Positions 23,766 through 36,300 of a DNA stretch of 64,000 nt are shown here, one piece after another; position 1 is the first letter of the stretch; the number at the start of each line of letters is the position of its first letter. A model generated the notes under the pieces. It had not been told where the DNA came from and searched no databases. It saw only the letters and a list, made by a program, of their open reading frames with translations. The position numbers and the translations under genes were made by a program. Location of the stretch: NCBI GenBank assembly GCA_963693305.1, contig OY855904.1, positions 11,455,996-11,519,995 of the forward strand. Reading direction: 5' to 3'. This stretch comes from Meandrina meandrites. Lineage: Eukaryota > Cnidaria > Anthozoa > Scleractinia > Meandrinidae.

Positions 23766-26700
23766 TAATTGCACTCGAAATCATGTGATTACCTATACTT
23801 ATTGTCACAGACGACGATTATTTACGATTACATACATCATGATAACGAGGGTCCTGCGCGACCTTAAGTCACGTAGCTAAAGCTATCTAAGTACATTATG
23901 CTGTCGTTGATGGGATGATGGCGAGCAAGCTTGATCAAGACAGTAAACGAATCGACAACCTTCAGTGTCTTTCAACACTGTCTGTCTGTCTGTCTGTCTG
24001 TCATATTTCCTTAGCTATAACGCCAAGACACTCAATTTGTTGGTCCATTCCTACACAGCCCTGCGCAAACCTTCAAAACAGCAAACCAAAAAAAAGAACA
24101 ATTTGCATTTCATCTCCTTCGATTCTCACAAAATTTGCCCAATTTTTATTAATTTATCAGTTTTTACTTATCCTGCAGTTTATTTATTTATTCCGTTTTT
24201 TGAAGTTACTTTATGCTTCAGCTTATTTTTTAATTCCAACTCTAAGATACTCGAGTTGTGGGCCCATTCCTACCCAGTCCTCCCAAACCTTTACCAAACG
24301 AGTTGGATCAGTTCATGCAGAAGGCTGGTGACGAAGGTGTGATCTTGGTGTCATTTGGTACGGTGCTGGAAACAATGGATGAAGCATCACTGCAAATGAT
24401 GGCTACAGCGTTCTCTAAACTACCACAAAAGATTATATGGAAACTCAAGCTGCAGGGTATGTCGACCGACACAGTTTGAACTGAGATGATTAGACTGGAA
24501 CTAGCGCGCAATGGAGGCTAATGCGGGGGAAGATCATTAAAAAGAGCTTCATGTGATATGCATTTGAAAATATTCCCCGTATTAGTCTCAATTGCAAGTT
24601 AGTTCCAGTTTAATACCGAAAATACGAATTTGGTCGACTGAAAATGGCTTCGGCAATGTTTCCAGCAGTTCGAAAGATCATCTATTAAATGTCACCCCAG
24701 CAACCTAGACGTTCATAAAGTCCGTTTTCGCTTTAAACCATGCATTCAGTAGGTAGCCCCTAAACCTTCTCTACTAATTAAAATGGTTATCTGTTGGTTC
24801 TGATGTAATTCCACGTCATTTAATCCGCCCTCTTGAATTTCACCGTAGCGCAAATTGATTCAAAACTTAGCATATATAGCTAGTCCAAAACAACACGCAC
24901 AACTTCGCGAAATGTTACTGCATGGTTAACTGGAGAACGCAACGCTCTTTTCAAAAATAATAAACTAACTAGACTGTCTCTCCTTTCTCGAACTTAAAAG
25001 GCACGTCCAAGATCTCAGTGAGTGACAATGTTAAACTGTTGCCATGGTTACCACAGAATGACATTCTTGGCCATCCCAAGACGCGTCTGTTTATAGGACA
25101 CGCGGGTCTCAACGGAATTCTCGAATCTACGTATCACGGGGTCCCCATGATTTTATCGCCTTTCTTTGGAGATCAGTTTGATAACGCCCAGATCGCAAAG
25201 CACGCTGGATTTGCTGAGTTGGTCGTCTTAGAAACTACTTTAGCGGAAGAGTTTGCTAGTTTGATTCGCGAGGTGTTAACACAACCTAGGTGAGTATTGA
25301 AAGTAACTCTGAAACACCGCCCTAAATTTCTGAAAATTAGGCCCGCGAATATCAAACACCCGCCTCTCCCCGAATATAAGTTAAATACTAGTTATGCAAC
25401 CGCACTTTCGAGTGGTGTACTATGGGATATCCTATGAGTCACTTGTACTTTCTCGGTATACACACGAGCCTTTAGGCATGTGTGTATACCGAGAAAATAC
25501 AAGTGACAAGTGGGATATTTAACAATTATTCCACGAGCGCGCGTTGGATATGAGATGGTAGATAGCCAACGAGGCCCGTAGTGCCGAGTTCGTGATGACG
25601 ATCTCATATCCAACAAGCGCGAGTGGAATGTTTGTTTTATTAAAAACGCCCAAAAAATTGCAATATTTGAGCTCCCCAGCTGTTTTTGTTGATGCGTATC
25701 GGCTACGACTGATATTTGTGGTCAATGGTATATGAGCTCATATACCAGTAGTTTTTAATAATGCATGGTATACCACGAGAAAGTGTTGCATAACTACTTT
25801 ATAGCATGCCATAGAAAATACTCTCACTAAAATTCGTCGGGAATAAGAACGCAGCGCACGATGGAAAGATTGGGTTTTAATACCGTCGAATATACAACGG
25901 CTTTCTTGTATTCTGATTGGCTGTATTTTCTATGGCATGGTATAAAGCTTAATATAAGCTCAATGGGGTTTGTAATGAACTGATATTAAATTTCATTTCG
26001 TTTGAGGACCTTATAGTAATTTCGTATGGTAAAGAGCGATCTTTACAGTGTCAATAGTAATCCGCAATTACTTTGCCCTTACTTAGCTAAGATGATTGGT
26101 TTGGAAAACTCGCGTCACCTATTGAACCAATTCAATGCAAAACCAATACAATGACCAATCTTGGACAGGGCCGTTGGTAGGAGGTAGGGGTGCGATGGGT
26201 GCGTCCGCAATCCCCCATGGGCCACAAAGGTACACTTAAAAAATGTGAACAACTTGATTTTTCAAATTTCCCGGGGGGGGGGGGGAGGGTAATGCCCCCG
26301 CACCCCCCTAGACGCTCACGCCTCCGGCGCTCGCACTCACCCATGCAAAATCCTGTCTGCGGCCCTGTTGGTCACTCGCGTTTTCCCGCGCTAAGTGCTT
26401 GTCACGTGTCACGCAACAGGATTTTTTTGTTTTTCTTTAGTGTTGCTTACGTTTGTCGTGATTGCTCACTGTAATTTCTTTGGTTGTAGTATTATGACAC
26501 TGGAGACTGACAGTCTTTTCTTACTCATTTGACACACATATCGTTATGTTTTAAGGTTTTTACCATACGCTATTCTCATACGCCCCAAATATTTCTGAAC
26601 GAAATGAATGAGATCAGCGATTCCCTTCGCAGTGGCACGTTTACGTAAAGCGGTGTAACACTAAAGGGCGATTTACACGGTACCACTTTCTCACATGCGA

Positions 26701-27175
26701 CAAGCTTACGTCACGATGACTACAACACGAATCGCCTCGTGTAATCATCTTACCACATCCTTACGACAGACGCGCGGGTGTGTAAATGGTCCAAAGTCAT
26801 GTTGTAGGCCAGTCGCATGCGAGAAAGTACGTACCGTGTAAACTGGCTTTGAAATACATAAAAAATTAACAAAGTGCCTGCGATGTTTCTTCTAGTTACC
26901 GTGAGTCAGCGGCACGCATATCAAAATCAGTCAAACAACTGCCACGTCCGCCCATCAAAGAAGCCGCTGACTGGGTGGAATACACGGCGGCTCAAGGTGG
27001 CTTACAGTACCTCAGACCAAGGGGCCTGGATCTACCGTTTTATCAGCTCTATCTGCTCGATATTTTATTCTTTGCATTTTTAGTCCTAGCTGTTGCTTTA
27101 TTTGTTATCAGATTCTTGTTGAAATCTGTTATAAGTTGTTTGAGGGGATCCTCAAAGAAGGAGAAGGCAAACTGA
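19665..27175 (+). CDS. UDP-glucuronosyltransferase UGT-2, complete five-exon gene
   Basis: Exons are 19665-19808, 21401-22016, 24247-24456, 25001-25289 and 26896-27175, giving 512 residues, close to the usual UGT length. Exon 1 encodes a signal peptide (about residues 1-19) and MFPMMGRSHYIF with the predicted catalytic His31. Exon 2 is the acceptor domain (ADLVVGEFLYLCSSLIADKLSLPH). Exons 3-4 form the UDP-sugar half (VILVSFGT; PWLPQNDILGH at 338-348; GHAG at 356-359; Asp381-Gln382 in GDQFDN). Exon 5 gives a C-terminal membrane helix and the KEKAN tail, an ER-retrieval KXKXX signal. The intron phases are 0, 1, 1 and 2. The protein would be a luminal ER enzyme conjugating lipophilic compounds. 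The sugar donor and substrate cannot be inferred. Exons 3-5 closely resemble UGT-1, exon 2 much less. Confidence 0.92.
20656..20705. repeat. Perfect 50-bp spacerless palindrome in UGT-2 intron 1
   Basis: The left half ATGACAAACAATACTGCAAG plus GCTGA is followed at once by its exact reverse complement. Symmetry stops at both outer edges. It can form a 25-bp cruciform or hairpin. Confidence 0.95.
22110..23863. repeat. Family B copy in UGT-2 intron 2, with nested insertions
   Basis: 22110-22500 matches 2250-2690 of the intact element (GAGAGATGACCGTTTA and following). The right end GGGTCCTGCGCGACC before TTAA (23864) matches the family terminus. The middle is expanded and includes the palindromic MITE 23628-23792. 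The left terminus was not located. Confidence 0.65.
23628..23792. mobile_element. 165-bp palindromic MITE
   Basis: The arms start GTAATCACATGATTT, continue TCGTGCAATTAGAAATAAAT, and are mirrored to AAATCATGTGATTAC at the right. The central loop is TCGCCCTACGGGCTCG. It lies inside the family B copy of UGT-2 intron 2. Confidence 0.8.
23976..24002. repeat. (TGTC)n microsatellite
   Basis: Short tandem TGTC units within UGT-2 intron 2. Confidence 0.8.
25389..25796. repeat. Composite inverted-repeat elements in UGT-2 intron 4
   Basis: The outer inverted ends are TAGTTATGCAAC with ACTTTCGAGTGGT-like sequence, mirrored at 25766-25796 as ACCACGAGAAAGTGTTGCAT. Inside are two further hairpins, at about 25440-25506 (CACTTGTACTTTCTCGGTAT arms) and about 25527-25632 (CACGAGCGCGCGTTGGATAT arms). 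Another inverted pair (GCCATAGAAAATAC / GTATTTTCTATGGC) follows at about 25806-25940. This looks like repeated insertion into the same intron. Confidence 0.65.
26166..26367. mobile_element. Possible hAT-like MITE (CAGGGCCG ends)
   Basis: The ends CAGGGCCG and CGGCCCTG are inverted. CAGGG is a common start for hAT-type elements. No clean 8-bp target duplication was found, so the assignment is weak. A poly-G run and a GC-rich inverted segment lie inside. Confidence 0.35.
26662..26851. mobile_element. Short TIR element in UGT-2 intron 4
   Basis: The left end AAAGGGCGATTTACACGGTA is imperfectly mirrored by TACCGTGTAAACTGGCTTTG on the right, with CGCATGCGAGAAAGTAC-type sequence just inside both ends. 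Confidence 0.55.
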
Positions 27176-28428
27176 AAGCCGACGATCATAGCGTTTTTTT
27201 CCCATTAACACAATAATTTCTTTTTTGTTTTTGAACTTTGCGTACTAGTTATAATTAGTATTTTGAACATTCCAATTCCATTAGGGACGAACCATTATTT
27301 TCCTTGGGGGGTATGAAAAATTTTCCCCTGCAAACTTTTTTTTAAATTTATGCACCTTTGAAATCATTTTGTTTTCGAAATGCAAACTATTTTTTTTACA
27401 TATATTGTGTTTGCAAGCAATCTATTTTTTTCTTTTTTAGGCTCTGTAAACACTTTCTTAATATTTTTCATACCCCCCTCCAGAAAAGAATTTGGGTCCA
27501 TGCCTTAGTTAAGAAAAGTACATTTTGATTTTTAACAGAAAGGGAATTAAAGCCCGAGACGCGTCATCATCGCACGCTATGTTGTACGCGATTACTAAAC
27601 TACAATGCTTGTATGAACATCTACTCTGTAAAGAATTGTATACAAAGTTGCATTCTGCTTCAGCTGTACTGCGTACAGAAAATTGAACGTGTATCCCATA
27701 ACTAGAACATTGCGCGCAGTAGTTTAACGCCCCTGGTAAGACCGATAAGCGTTACGATGCGACCAAAATTGTCAACATCCGTTGCCAGGTTTTTTTTTTT
27801 TTTACACAATCTGACATATGTTCTGCTCTGTTTCTCAGTGTTCTAACTATCCAATCTCTAAAACTCAAGCAAACCGGACGTCCACTTTTTCAGACCCTCT
27901 CCCCTTCAATTAGCCCTAAAACAACAATATCAACTGCGACTGCTGTTTTCTTTTATCTGCCGTCGCCATTTTGATTTTGTAACTGCAACTCTGATCTGGA
28001 AGCAATGCTGCGTGCAAGGGAGCGTTCATTATTTACAGGGGCGGGGGGGGGGAAGAGGGCTGGTACAAATGGAGGGAAGCTGTGTTCAAATCCCCTGACC
28101 CTCTTCTTTGATGAAGCACATTTTTTACTGACCCTCCCCCTCTTACTCACTCACCCCCTTAAACCTCACTATGTGCCTCCCTTTTCTCTGCATATAAATC
28201 ATTGATCCTCCCCCTATTTGTACCAGCCCTCCCCTCCCTCTAAATAATGACCAGTCCCTGATGTTGTGTCCATTGTTACGCTTGTGGTGCCCAGGCCTTC
28301 TTGTTATATTCTCTCTGGTACAATGAATTGGTAATGAACTAATGATTGGCAAAGGTAGTTCTTTACTGCTTAAAAGCATTTGTAAGCGTAACAGCATGAA
28401 GAATTCTATAAACAAAAAATTAACCACA

Positions 28429-28497
28429 GAGTTTTAGCTCCAACGGCTTCTTCTCTATATAGGGTCATACAGAGAAGCCGTTGAAGCTAAAACTCTA
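28429..28497. repeat. Hairpin element
   Basis: The arm AGAGTTTTAGCTCCAACGGC continues to TTCT and is mirrored by AGAAGCCGTTGAAGCTAAAA on the right, with a loop of about 20 bp. Confidence 0.75.
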
Positions 28498-29340
28498 AGA
28501 AATCACTTCAAATCCGCTAAAATAAACCACAAAGCACACTAAAGGAACGACACTGGAGCTCATTTCCGACTAAACCTTATAAATATGCAAATCGCTCAAA
28601 TTACATATGATTACACGAGAAAACGTTTCGAGGAACTTTCCATAAGAGGTGCAAAAATAACAAGCACAATTCCGACACTCCTGACCTTTTTCACTGGTAA
28701 AACAGGTATTTATGCACCAGTCATTTGAAACCCCCGGACCCCTCCCCCCCTCGGGCATGAGCGGGACATTCACTTTTTTTGCAAGTGAAGGCAAGTGAAG
28801 TCCCCGGGAGAAAAGTGAATGGTGAACTCCCCCGCCCCCACATGATCCACACACATGCTATAAAAAAGTAATCTTTTGTAGAAAACTTGTTTTTGCCAAG
28901 CGCAACAATGGATGACAATAAGGGAAGATAAAAACGTTGGTAGCCATGAAATTAACACGTTGATTTCAGAGTAGGTAGCAATACACTTGCAAAGGCCCCT
29001 CGATGGACAAGGAAGAAGACGACTATTGCCAAATCAACTTTTTATTTTTAATAAAGGTTATTAAAAACTTTTTCTGTTTTACAACTTGATGTTACAAAAT
29101 GCAAGACCACAGCAAACTGAAACTCAATAGCAATACAGTCTTCTGACGTCTGGAATGACTCAAGCATGTTTATCAATACCAAATCATTGAAATAAGCCTA
29201 CCTTTCGTCATCAGACTTTGAAAATCTTCTGCCAATATAGCCTTCTTTGAATTCTGGTATGACACTTAACAAAACAATTTTTACCTTGCCCTAAAGGCAG
29301 CGAATTGAAGCGAAATACCCCAAAGCAACCGATCGTTTCT

Positions 29341-29374
<34 letters not shown>
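29341..29374. repeat. Poly-G tract, 34 bp
   Basis: An uninterrupted G run on the plus strand beside TCCGGGGATTTCAAATGACT, which is repeated in inverted orientation at 28711-28738. It is one of several long G or C runs in the window. Confidence 0.9.
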
Positions 29375-29375
<1 letters not shown>

Positions 29376-30324
29376 CCGGGGATTTCAAATGACTGGTGCA
29401 TTAGCACCAGGATCACTTACTGAAAGGAGGGCGCTAAATCGAAACATGAAGGTAACCCCAGCCCTCCCCCTGTTAAGCTCTCACTGGGTATCAGCACAAG
29501 CATAAGCACATACGAAAATCCAGCCGGTACACTAAGACTTCTTATACTGTCCTTACAACTAGGAATAGCTGATAAGCATAAATAAAACAACTCTTCTTGT
29601 GTTTATGTTTATTCCTAGTGAGGACAGCATAAGAGGAATGAGTGTGTTTGTTTTTCTTATGCTTCCCAGTAGAAACCTGCCTTCAATCGCGCCGGCCTTA
29701 CAAAATAGATCTTGAAAACAAATGACCTCTCCTCTTGTCGTAATGAAGAGTCACCATCTTGGAATGAAAAGGCAGTCGTCGAAGCATGGAAGCCGCTGCC
29801 TTGAGCGATCTAGTCTGCAGGGTCCGAGCGTTGATTGGACATGAAAATATGGAAGATACACCAGAAAGTCGACGAAAGCAAGGGTGTCCAAGGACAACAT
29901 AAACGACATACTGACATAAGGTGCAATAACAGGCAAAACATTGCGCACATTGGAACAACCAGAAAACATGGCAAACGGCAAACGCGAACGTGCCTTTCAT
30001 TTTGCTACCTTTTTATCGAATTCTAAGACCCTTCTAAAACAAATCCCTCAGAAAAATAGGGAAAAAATAACACATTCACGACAAACACAAACCTAGTCGG
30101 CAGACGGAAGAAGTGGAATTTTTGCCGTTCGCGGGAAACACAAACGTAATGCTTTAAAATCTCTCTATTATGTAAGATCAAGCCGAAGCTGAGTTGGGAA
30201 CTGATCAATAAAGCATTAACATGGAATTGTATCCGCTGTCGCGAACCGTACATTGTGGATCGCCGCTCAGTATGATCATAATTCCAGAATAGACAGTAAA
30301 TAAGAACGCATCCCGTGTTCTTTT

Positions 30325-33300
30325 TCAGAGTCTCTTCTCTTTGTCAGCAAGCTTATCCAATCTCACATCAAGCCATCTTGAACGCAGATACTTTAAACTA
30401 AACCACAGAAATGCAAACGTTAGAAACACTACCAAAAGAATATCTAAAAAGTAAAGTTTGTAGAACGGTAAGTCCACACATAGCGGGCGCAGGTGTTGTA
30501 ATCCACCCACGGAGTGCGTATATTCAATCCAGTCAGCGGCTTCTTGCACTGGAGAGCGAGGCAGAAGTTTTATGAACTTGGACAGTCTGGCTGCAGACTC
30601 GCGATAGCTGTAAAGAAATAATTGAACATAAATTAAATAAACAAATAAATAGATTTTAAGTACTGTGCTTTACTACGGTTACAAATGTAATAAAAGTGGG
30701 TCCGCAATGCGTACATATGTGGACTTTCATTTCCTTTTGATAACAAATGAGTAGATGAGCCAATGTTAGACCTTTTTAAAGACGTTTGCTTCTCGTTTCC
30801 GGTTTTGAAATAGACCCCGGCGCTCTAGCGCTTCGCGCTCTGTGAGCTCAACTTGTTGGCAAGTCTAAGTATCAGTCAAATATGAGTTGACAGTCACTTA
30901 AAACTCGAGCTGATAAAAAACTTATCAATCAACTTTTCTTATGATCATGAAAGAAAAACTACTTTTTCGTTTTGAGAACACACCTTGCAATTCACCCTGA
31001 AGATCGCCTTAAACATTGAAATGCAGTCCAATTTAAATTGTGCCAGAGAAGCGGAAGGGGGGGGGGGGGGGGGGGGGTACTAGAAATAGACAAATAAGAT
31101 CTTTAAATTGAAATAAGAACAATAGAATTAGTTATTAAGAACAAAAACAAAATCTTACCACTAGAAATCGGGGATACTAATTTCAGTCCATTCATAAATA
31201 AATATTTCGCGGAGTATGTAGACTGTCTTTGTTTGCGTGACATTTCATCTGAACGCTTGTGTAAACAACAGCTGAACTCATTAATTAACTCATTTTCTTT
31301 GAATGCGTTGTTTTTATATATCAATTTTCCGTAATGGCGTTTATCGCCTTTCAACAAGATTTCACTAATAATTTCTTGATGCAAGATGGCAGATAAATAC
31401 TTTTTTTCAACCTAAAATTATCATCGTTCTTGAATTACTTTTCGAGTGGAGTCGACGAGTTGCGAACGACACGTTTTATAATTATCGGTAATTTAGTTTA
31501 CCGCACGGTTTCAATACATACATTTTTCGGTTCCAAATAAGTTTTATGCGATTCACACTTACTTTTTACCAGCAGGTTTGAATTCGACATCAGTCAGATT
31601 GCGTTATTCAAATTAAAATTGAGAGAAATCCAAGACAATGAATGCGGGAAAGCCCCGGGAAAACAACTTGATTAGTGAACTTGTTTTGTTTGGTTTAGAC
31701 TCGTTGTGTATCCATTCTACCGTTCTAAAGATTCTGGGTGGCAAAGCTGAAACAAAACAACAAATATCCAGATATTTGCTAAATAATGCTAATCAACTAT
31801 TTTCAATTGTATGCGAATCAAGCGAATACAGCAACTGAGGTCCAGTCGAACACAAATAGCGCGCGAAAAGTGTGAAAAATAGCGTTACCTTTGCCCGCAG
31901 TTCAGTCGAACGCCATGCAAATATAAAGATTAATGAAGGTCGAGTATTTAGCATGCGTGATGCTTTCTTTGTGGCCTCTCGTGGGCAGTTCATTTCCCGG
32001 GTTCACGTCCAACTTAACATAAACTCCCTCCAAAACTTCGGATTTTCCGAACACCCTCGAAAGCTTCCGAAAGCGCTGACACGAGTTATCACGGAAATTG
32101 ACGTCCCAATCGGGAAAACTGCACGATCGCAATATGTGGATTTTCACACTTCGTGTGAAAGTCCACATAAAAATAGTAACGGTGTGAGGCAGGAAAATAG
32201 ACGAAACGGGGTAAACTACTGGAAAGTGTGACATATCTCTTTCTAATGAATTTAAGAACGCAAACAATAACCAAAAAACGGCGGTATTTAGGACAGATAA
32301 TCGCCATTTAATTAACACGGACAGCTCAGTGGATAATTTTACACTGTTGGGTGCAGTGAGGGCAGTTTATTGCCAGTCGTTGTTTTGACGACCTATGATG
32401 CTATAACGGTTGGGAAACCAATCACAAAAGCGCATAGACTTTGAAAATTGCATGCCAGGATGAGGTCAATATGTAGTCCTGAGGATGCGACTAGACAACA
32501 CCTCTGACCAAAATTGCTGGCTCAAATGTGACCGGTGCTTATACCCGTGAACGAGTCTAGCTACTCTGATCTGAGGAGCATATGGTTGATACAACTGATT
32601 ACATACCTCTGGTTTGATATTACTCTACCGATGACGTCTACCAACTCATCTGCTGTGATCGCATCCAAGTTTATAACCTCGGCGAATCCTTTCCGTTTAG
32701 CTAAGTACGCATTATCGTACTGATCCCCAAAGAAAGGAACGCAGATCATGGGGACGCCGTGATACGCCGCCTCCATTAATCCATGGCCACCTCCATGATT
32801 TATGAACAGCTTTGTTTTGTTGTGACCGAGGATGTCGTTTTGAGGCAGCCATGATGCCACTTTGATGTTGTTGCTTAATTCAACCTTTGTTTCATCTGGT
32901 GATGTTTCAAATAAGATAGAGTACCATATGAGATTTTTGGCGACATGCGCTTGCCTATAATGGTTAGTGCGATAGACTCCGGATCGAGAGCTCCGGGTTC
33001 AAGCCCAATAGGCCATTTCCGAGTTGCCCTTTACCTCATTTTCAAAACGAGTCAAACCATTCAAATGAAAATGAGTTTGATTTGCTTGAAAATGGACGTG
33101 CAGGTGAAACTCTTTTTGATATGAATGGGCTTGCACGAAGACTCGTTTGACACAAAGGCAAAAGGTAACTCGGAAATGGCCTTTTGTAGCTTCAGTTGGT
33201 CCTTGTGCTGGATTTTTAATCAAGACTGACACTTTATTTGCTCTCACTATCAACCCAGGAGAATAAATGGTTCAGTCAAGTTGTTCGGGTAACGAGGTTA

Positions 33301-36300
33301 CCGTATACTTTAAGAAGCGTCTCTAGACCCTCTCTAGTCTAAAAGATGTAATGCCTCCGAATTAAATCACAGATACCTCATTAGCTACAAATTGTAGTTA
33401 TCGCACGCGAATTTGCGCAACTGTGAAAGTTTTTCAAATTTAGGAATTTCCCAACACGGTTATACTGGAAATATGTTAATCTAATACCTCTCCAAATTTG
33501 ACGAAGATGGGACAAATTCCCTTTAAGTTGGAACTCTTTCAAAACGCCTCTATTCTTGGTTTTCATGTTACGTCCTAAAATTCTGAAATCAAAATTCGAT
33601 GGCCCTGCTAAAATTTCGATTTTACTAGGTGAAAGATAGACTAAAACTATACCTTTTGCAAATTTCCAGCTTGGTTGTGCCCTTCGTTATTAAAACAGAG
33701 CATTTTGAATATTCGAGTTCTCCGCCGTATGTGATATCAAAATTAAGTTCCAGATGGTTTCTCTGAGATCACGGCGGCCATATTTGTGCCCCTCGGAAGG
33801 ACACAAATATGGCACCTCCATACTGAGCTTTATAAATTTACGCGGAAAGTTTCGGCAAATAACTCCCAAACGGTGCACTGCACAGACCTGAGACTTGGAC
33901 AAATTGTCTATCTATTTATCTCCTATAATATCTGAAATTCATAGCTTGTCATTGAATGGTTTGTATTTTATTTTTTTATTGCGTGGCAGTGAAAACCACC
34001 AATATGATCGGTTCAGAAAACAGCGTGAGATGTCTTCACCCGTCCCACACTCTCCTCTCCGACATTATTTTCACATGAAAAAAAGATCATCGTCATAAAA
34101 ACCTCAACTTAAAGGGAACAAATTGAAACAATGTTGGCCTTTGAAGGAATACGGGAGGGGGGAGGGGGGAGGGGGGAGGAGTGTAACCTTCGATGGACTA
34201 ATATCTCATCCAGTGAGAGAAGCAATACTCCTAACCATACAGAAACTGAAGTTGAACACAGGCACTGAAGAGCCATCACACTCTTGCCATCCCGTGGATT
34301 GAAGCAGGATTGATGCGTTATTTTACTAGCTTTGTGGTCACAAATCACGCGGCTTTTCCATGCGGGGTCTTACATCAGTAAAGCAAACATCTTACCTCTA
34401 TCAAGTTTCCAAATTATTGTTTGGGAAACTCTCGAGAAAGATTCCGCCAGTAACGTCAACATCTTCTCGTTTATATTTCCCAAAATGGTACCAAATGATA
34501 CTAGAATCACACCTTCGTTCCCAGACTCCTGCATAACCTCCTCGAAATCGTCCGGCAAGGGCTTGGCAGGAGCTGCCAGAAGTGGGCCGACAACTTTAGT
34601 ATCTAAAACCGTAAGCAAAACAAAATGAAATAAAGAAGAGTTATGTTATTCCCATGGAAAGAGAAAAGCGAACACCACAAAATACCATATGGACTAGGAA
34701 AGATTCTAGCAACACGGAAATACTTATTTTATTTCTACTAATTTCTGTTCTAGCTGTTGAATGTTTTCTCTGCGTTTTAAATGATTTTTGACCACTAACT
34801 CTACCATCTATCACCAGCTTCACTGCTTCATTGCGAAGTTCGCCTTGATTTGTACTTGATCATGAATAAATAACATAACATAAACTTACTGGGTAAAACA
34901 GGCCTTGGGTACTCCAGAATAAAAGGCTTTTGTGATACGATCAAATCAACTCTTCCAATAGTCTCATAAATGCTTTCGTCCGGTGCAATATTGTATTTCT
35001 CCTTTAGATCATTAAACGGAGGCACCATACCGTAGTTGAAAGCCCAGTACACAAGAATCCAGTGATAGATGTTTTGCAAACGTTCTACAAAAGACAGTTC
35101 GTCTGCCAGGGTTGACTTGAACTGAGGTACAAAAGATGGTGGGTGTGGGACACCAAATGCACGCATGGCTGGCAGACTGAGGGTGTTTAAGAGAACGACA
35201 ATATGAGGTAATGAGAATTTACTGGCGATCAAAGACGAGCACATGTACAACCCATCACCAACGATGAGATCAGCATTTCGGATGTCATTAATAAGCTGTC
35301 TGTCGTTCAGTACCCCTTCACAGTACAAAGCCATCAGTTTGGAGATGCTCGTCATTTCTGTTACTACATCAAGACCTTTCTTTGGTCCACGGCGAGTAAG
35401 CATGATTTGGTAAAGCAGCTGAGGTGTCTTGTAAACACGAACGTTCGGTTGACTTGTCACATAGCTCTCAGTATCGCCGACAACAACTTGAACCTATGAA
35501 ACAAATAAAACGATTTTTAAGAGTTTGGGCCTGCCCAAGGTGTTGAAGCCTGTGCACAGCCGTCCTGCTCCCCTTAATAAAAATTAGGGAGGGAACATCT
35601 TAGCCTGTGTATAGCCATCCCACTCCCCTCAAAAAAAAAAAATCCCTCCCCAATTTTTTTGAGGGGAGTGGGACGGCTGTACACAGGGTGAAGGTGTTGG
35701 ATCACCATTTGTCAGCCGCTTTGTAATAGCAATTGGACTGAGTGGAGTACAATTCAGGGAGTAATTGGGCGAGCAATTTCAAATCGGCCGAGCACGCAGC
35801 GTGAGGCCAATTTGAAATTACGAGTAGGATAACTCTCTGAATTGTATAACACGAGGTCAAATTACTGATTAATTTTATCAATAACAAAATTCGAACAAAA
35901 CAAATAACAAAAGTCTTTGAGAACCTCTTTTATGTGAAAAAGTCAAAGATGTTCACACTGTTTTACAAACAGTAAGAAACAGCAAGAGAGAGCCCATTCA
36001 AGTGCACATGATTGATGCATGAATGGTGTAGGTGTCCAATTGCAGGTATCCAATTACAAGAAGTTGTAATTGGACAGATGTAGTTGAACACCCACATGAT
36101 CGAGTGCCAATTACACGACACATAGGCATACACAGAACCAATCAAAATAGAGAATTTTGTTATAGATTTGATTAGTGGTCTTACGTGGCACTAGTCATGT
36201 AGAGATAGAGATAAGTAACAGGTAACAAAAGGTAGCAGCATTATCACAAATACACGTACTTACATCCCAGACGTGGCCTGTTTATCAATATTTAAAGAGT

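Larger units (their letters stand above)
27176..30324. other. Intergenic between convergent UGT-2 and UGT-3, repeats only
   Basis: Contains a repeat with GGGAC...CCATTATTT ends (about 27287-27500), a related one at about 28016-28258 (inverted ends AAATAATGACCAGTCCCTG), a hairpin at 28429-28497, an inverted repeat pair 28711-28738 / 29373-29400 (CCAGTCATTTGAAA), a 34-bp poly-G run at 29341-29374, and a hairpin element at about 29540-29638. The two overlapping open frames at 29698-30000 (minus) have no recognised similarity. Confidence 0.55.

Noticed and set aside
31103..32318. Several open frames in UGT-3 intron 4
   Set aside because: They overlap each other on both strands, lack recognised similarity and have no splice context; transposon debris is more likely.
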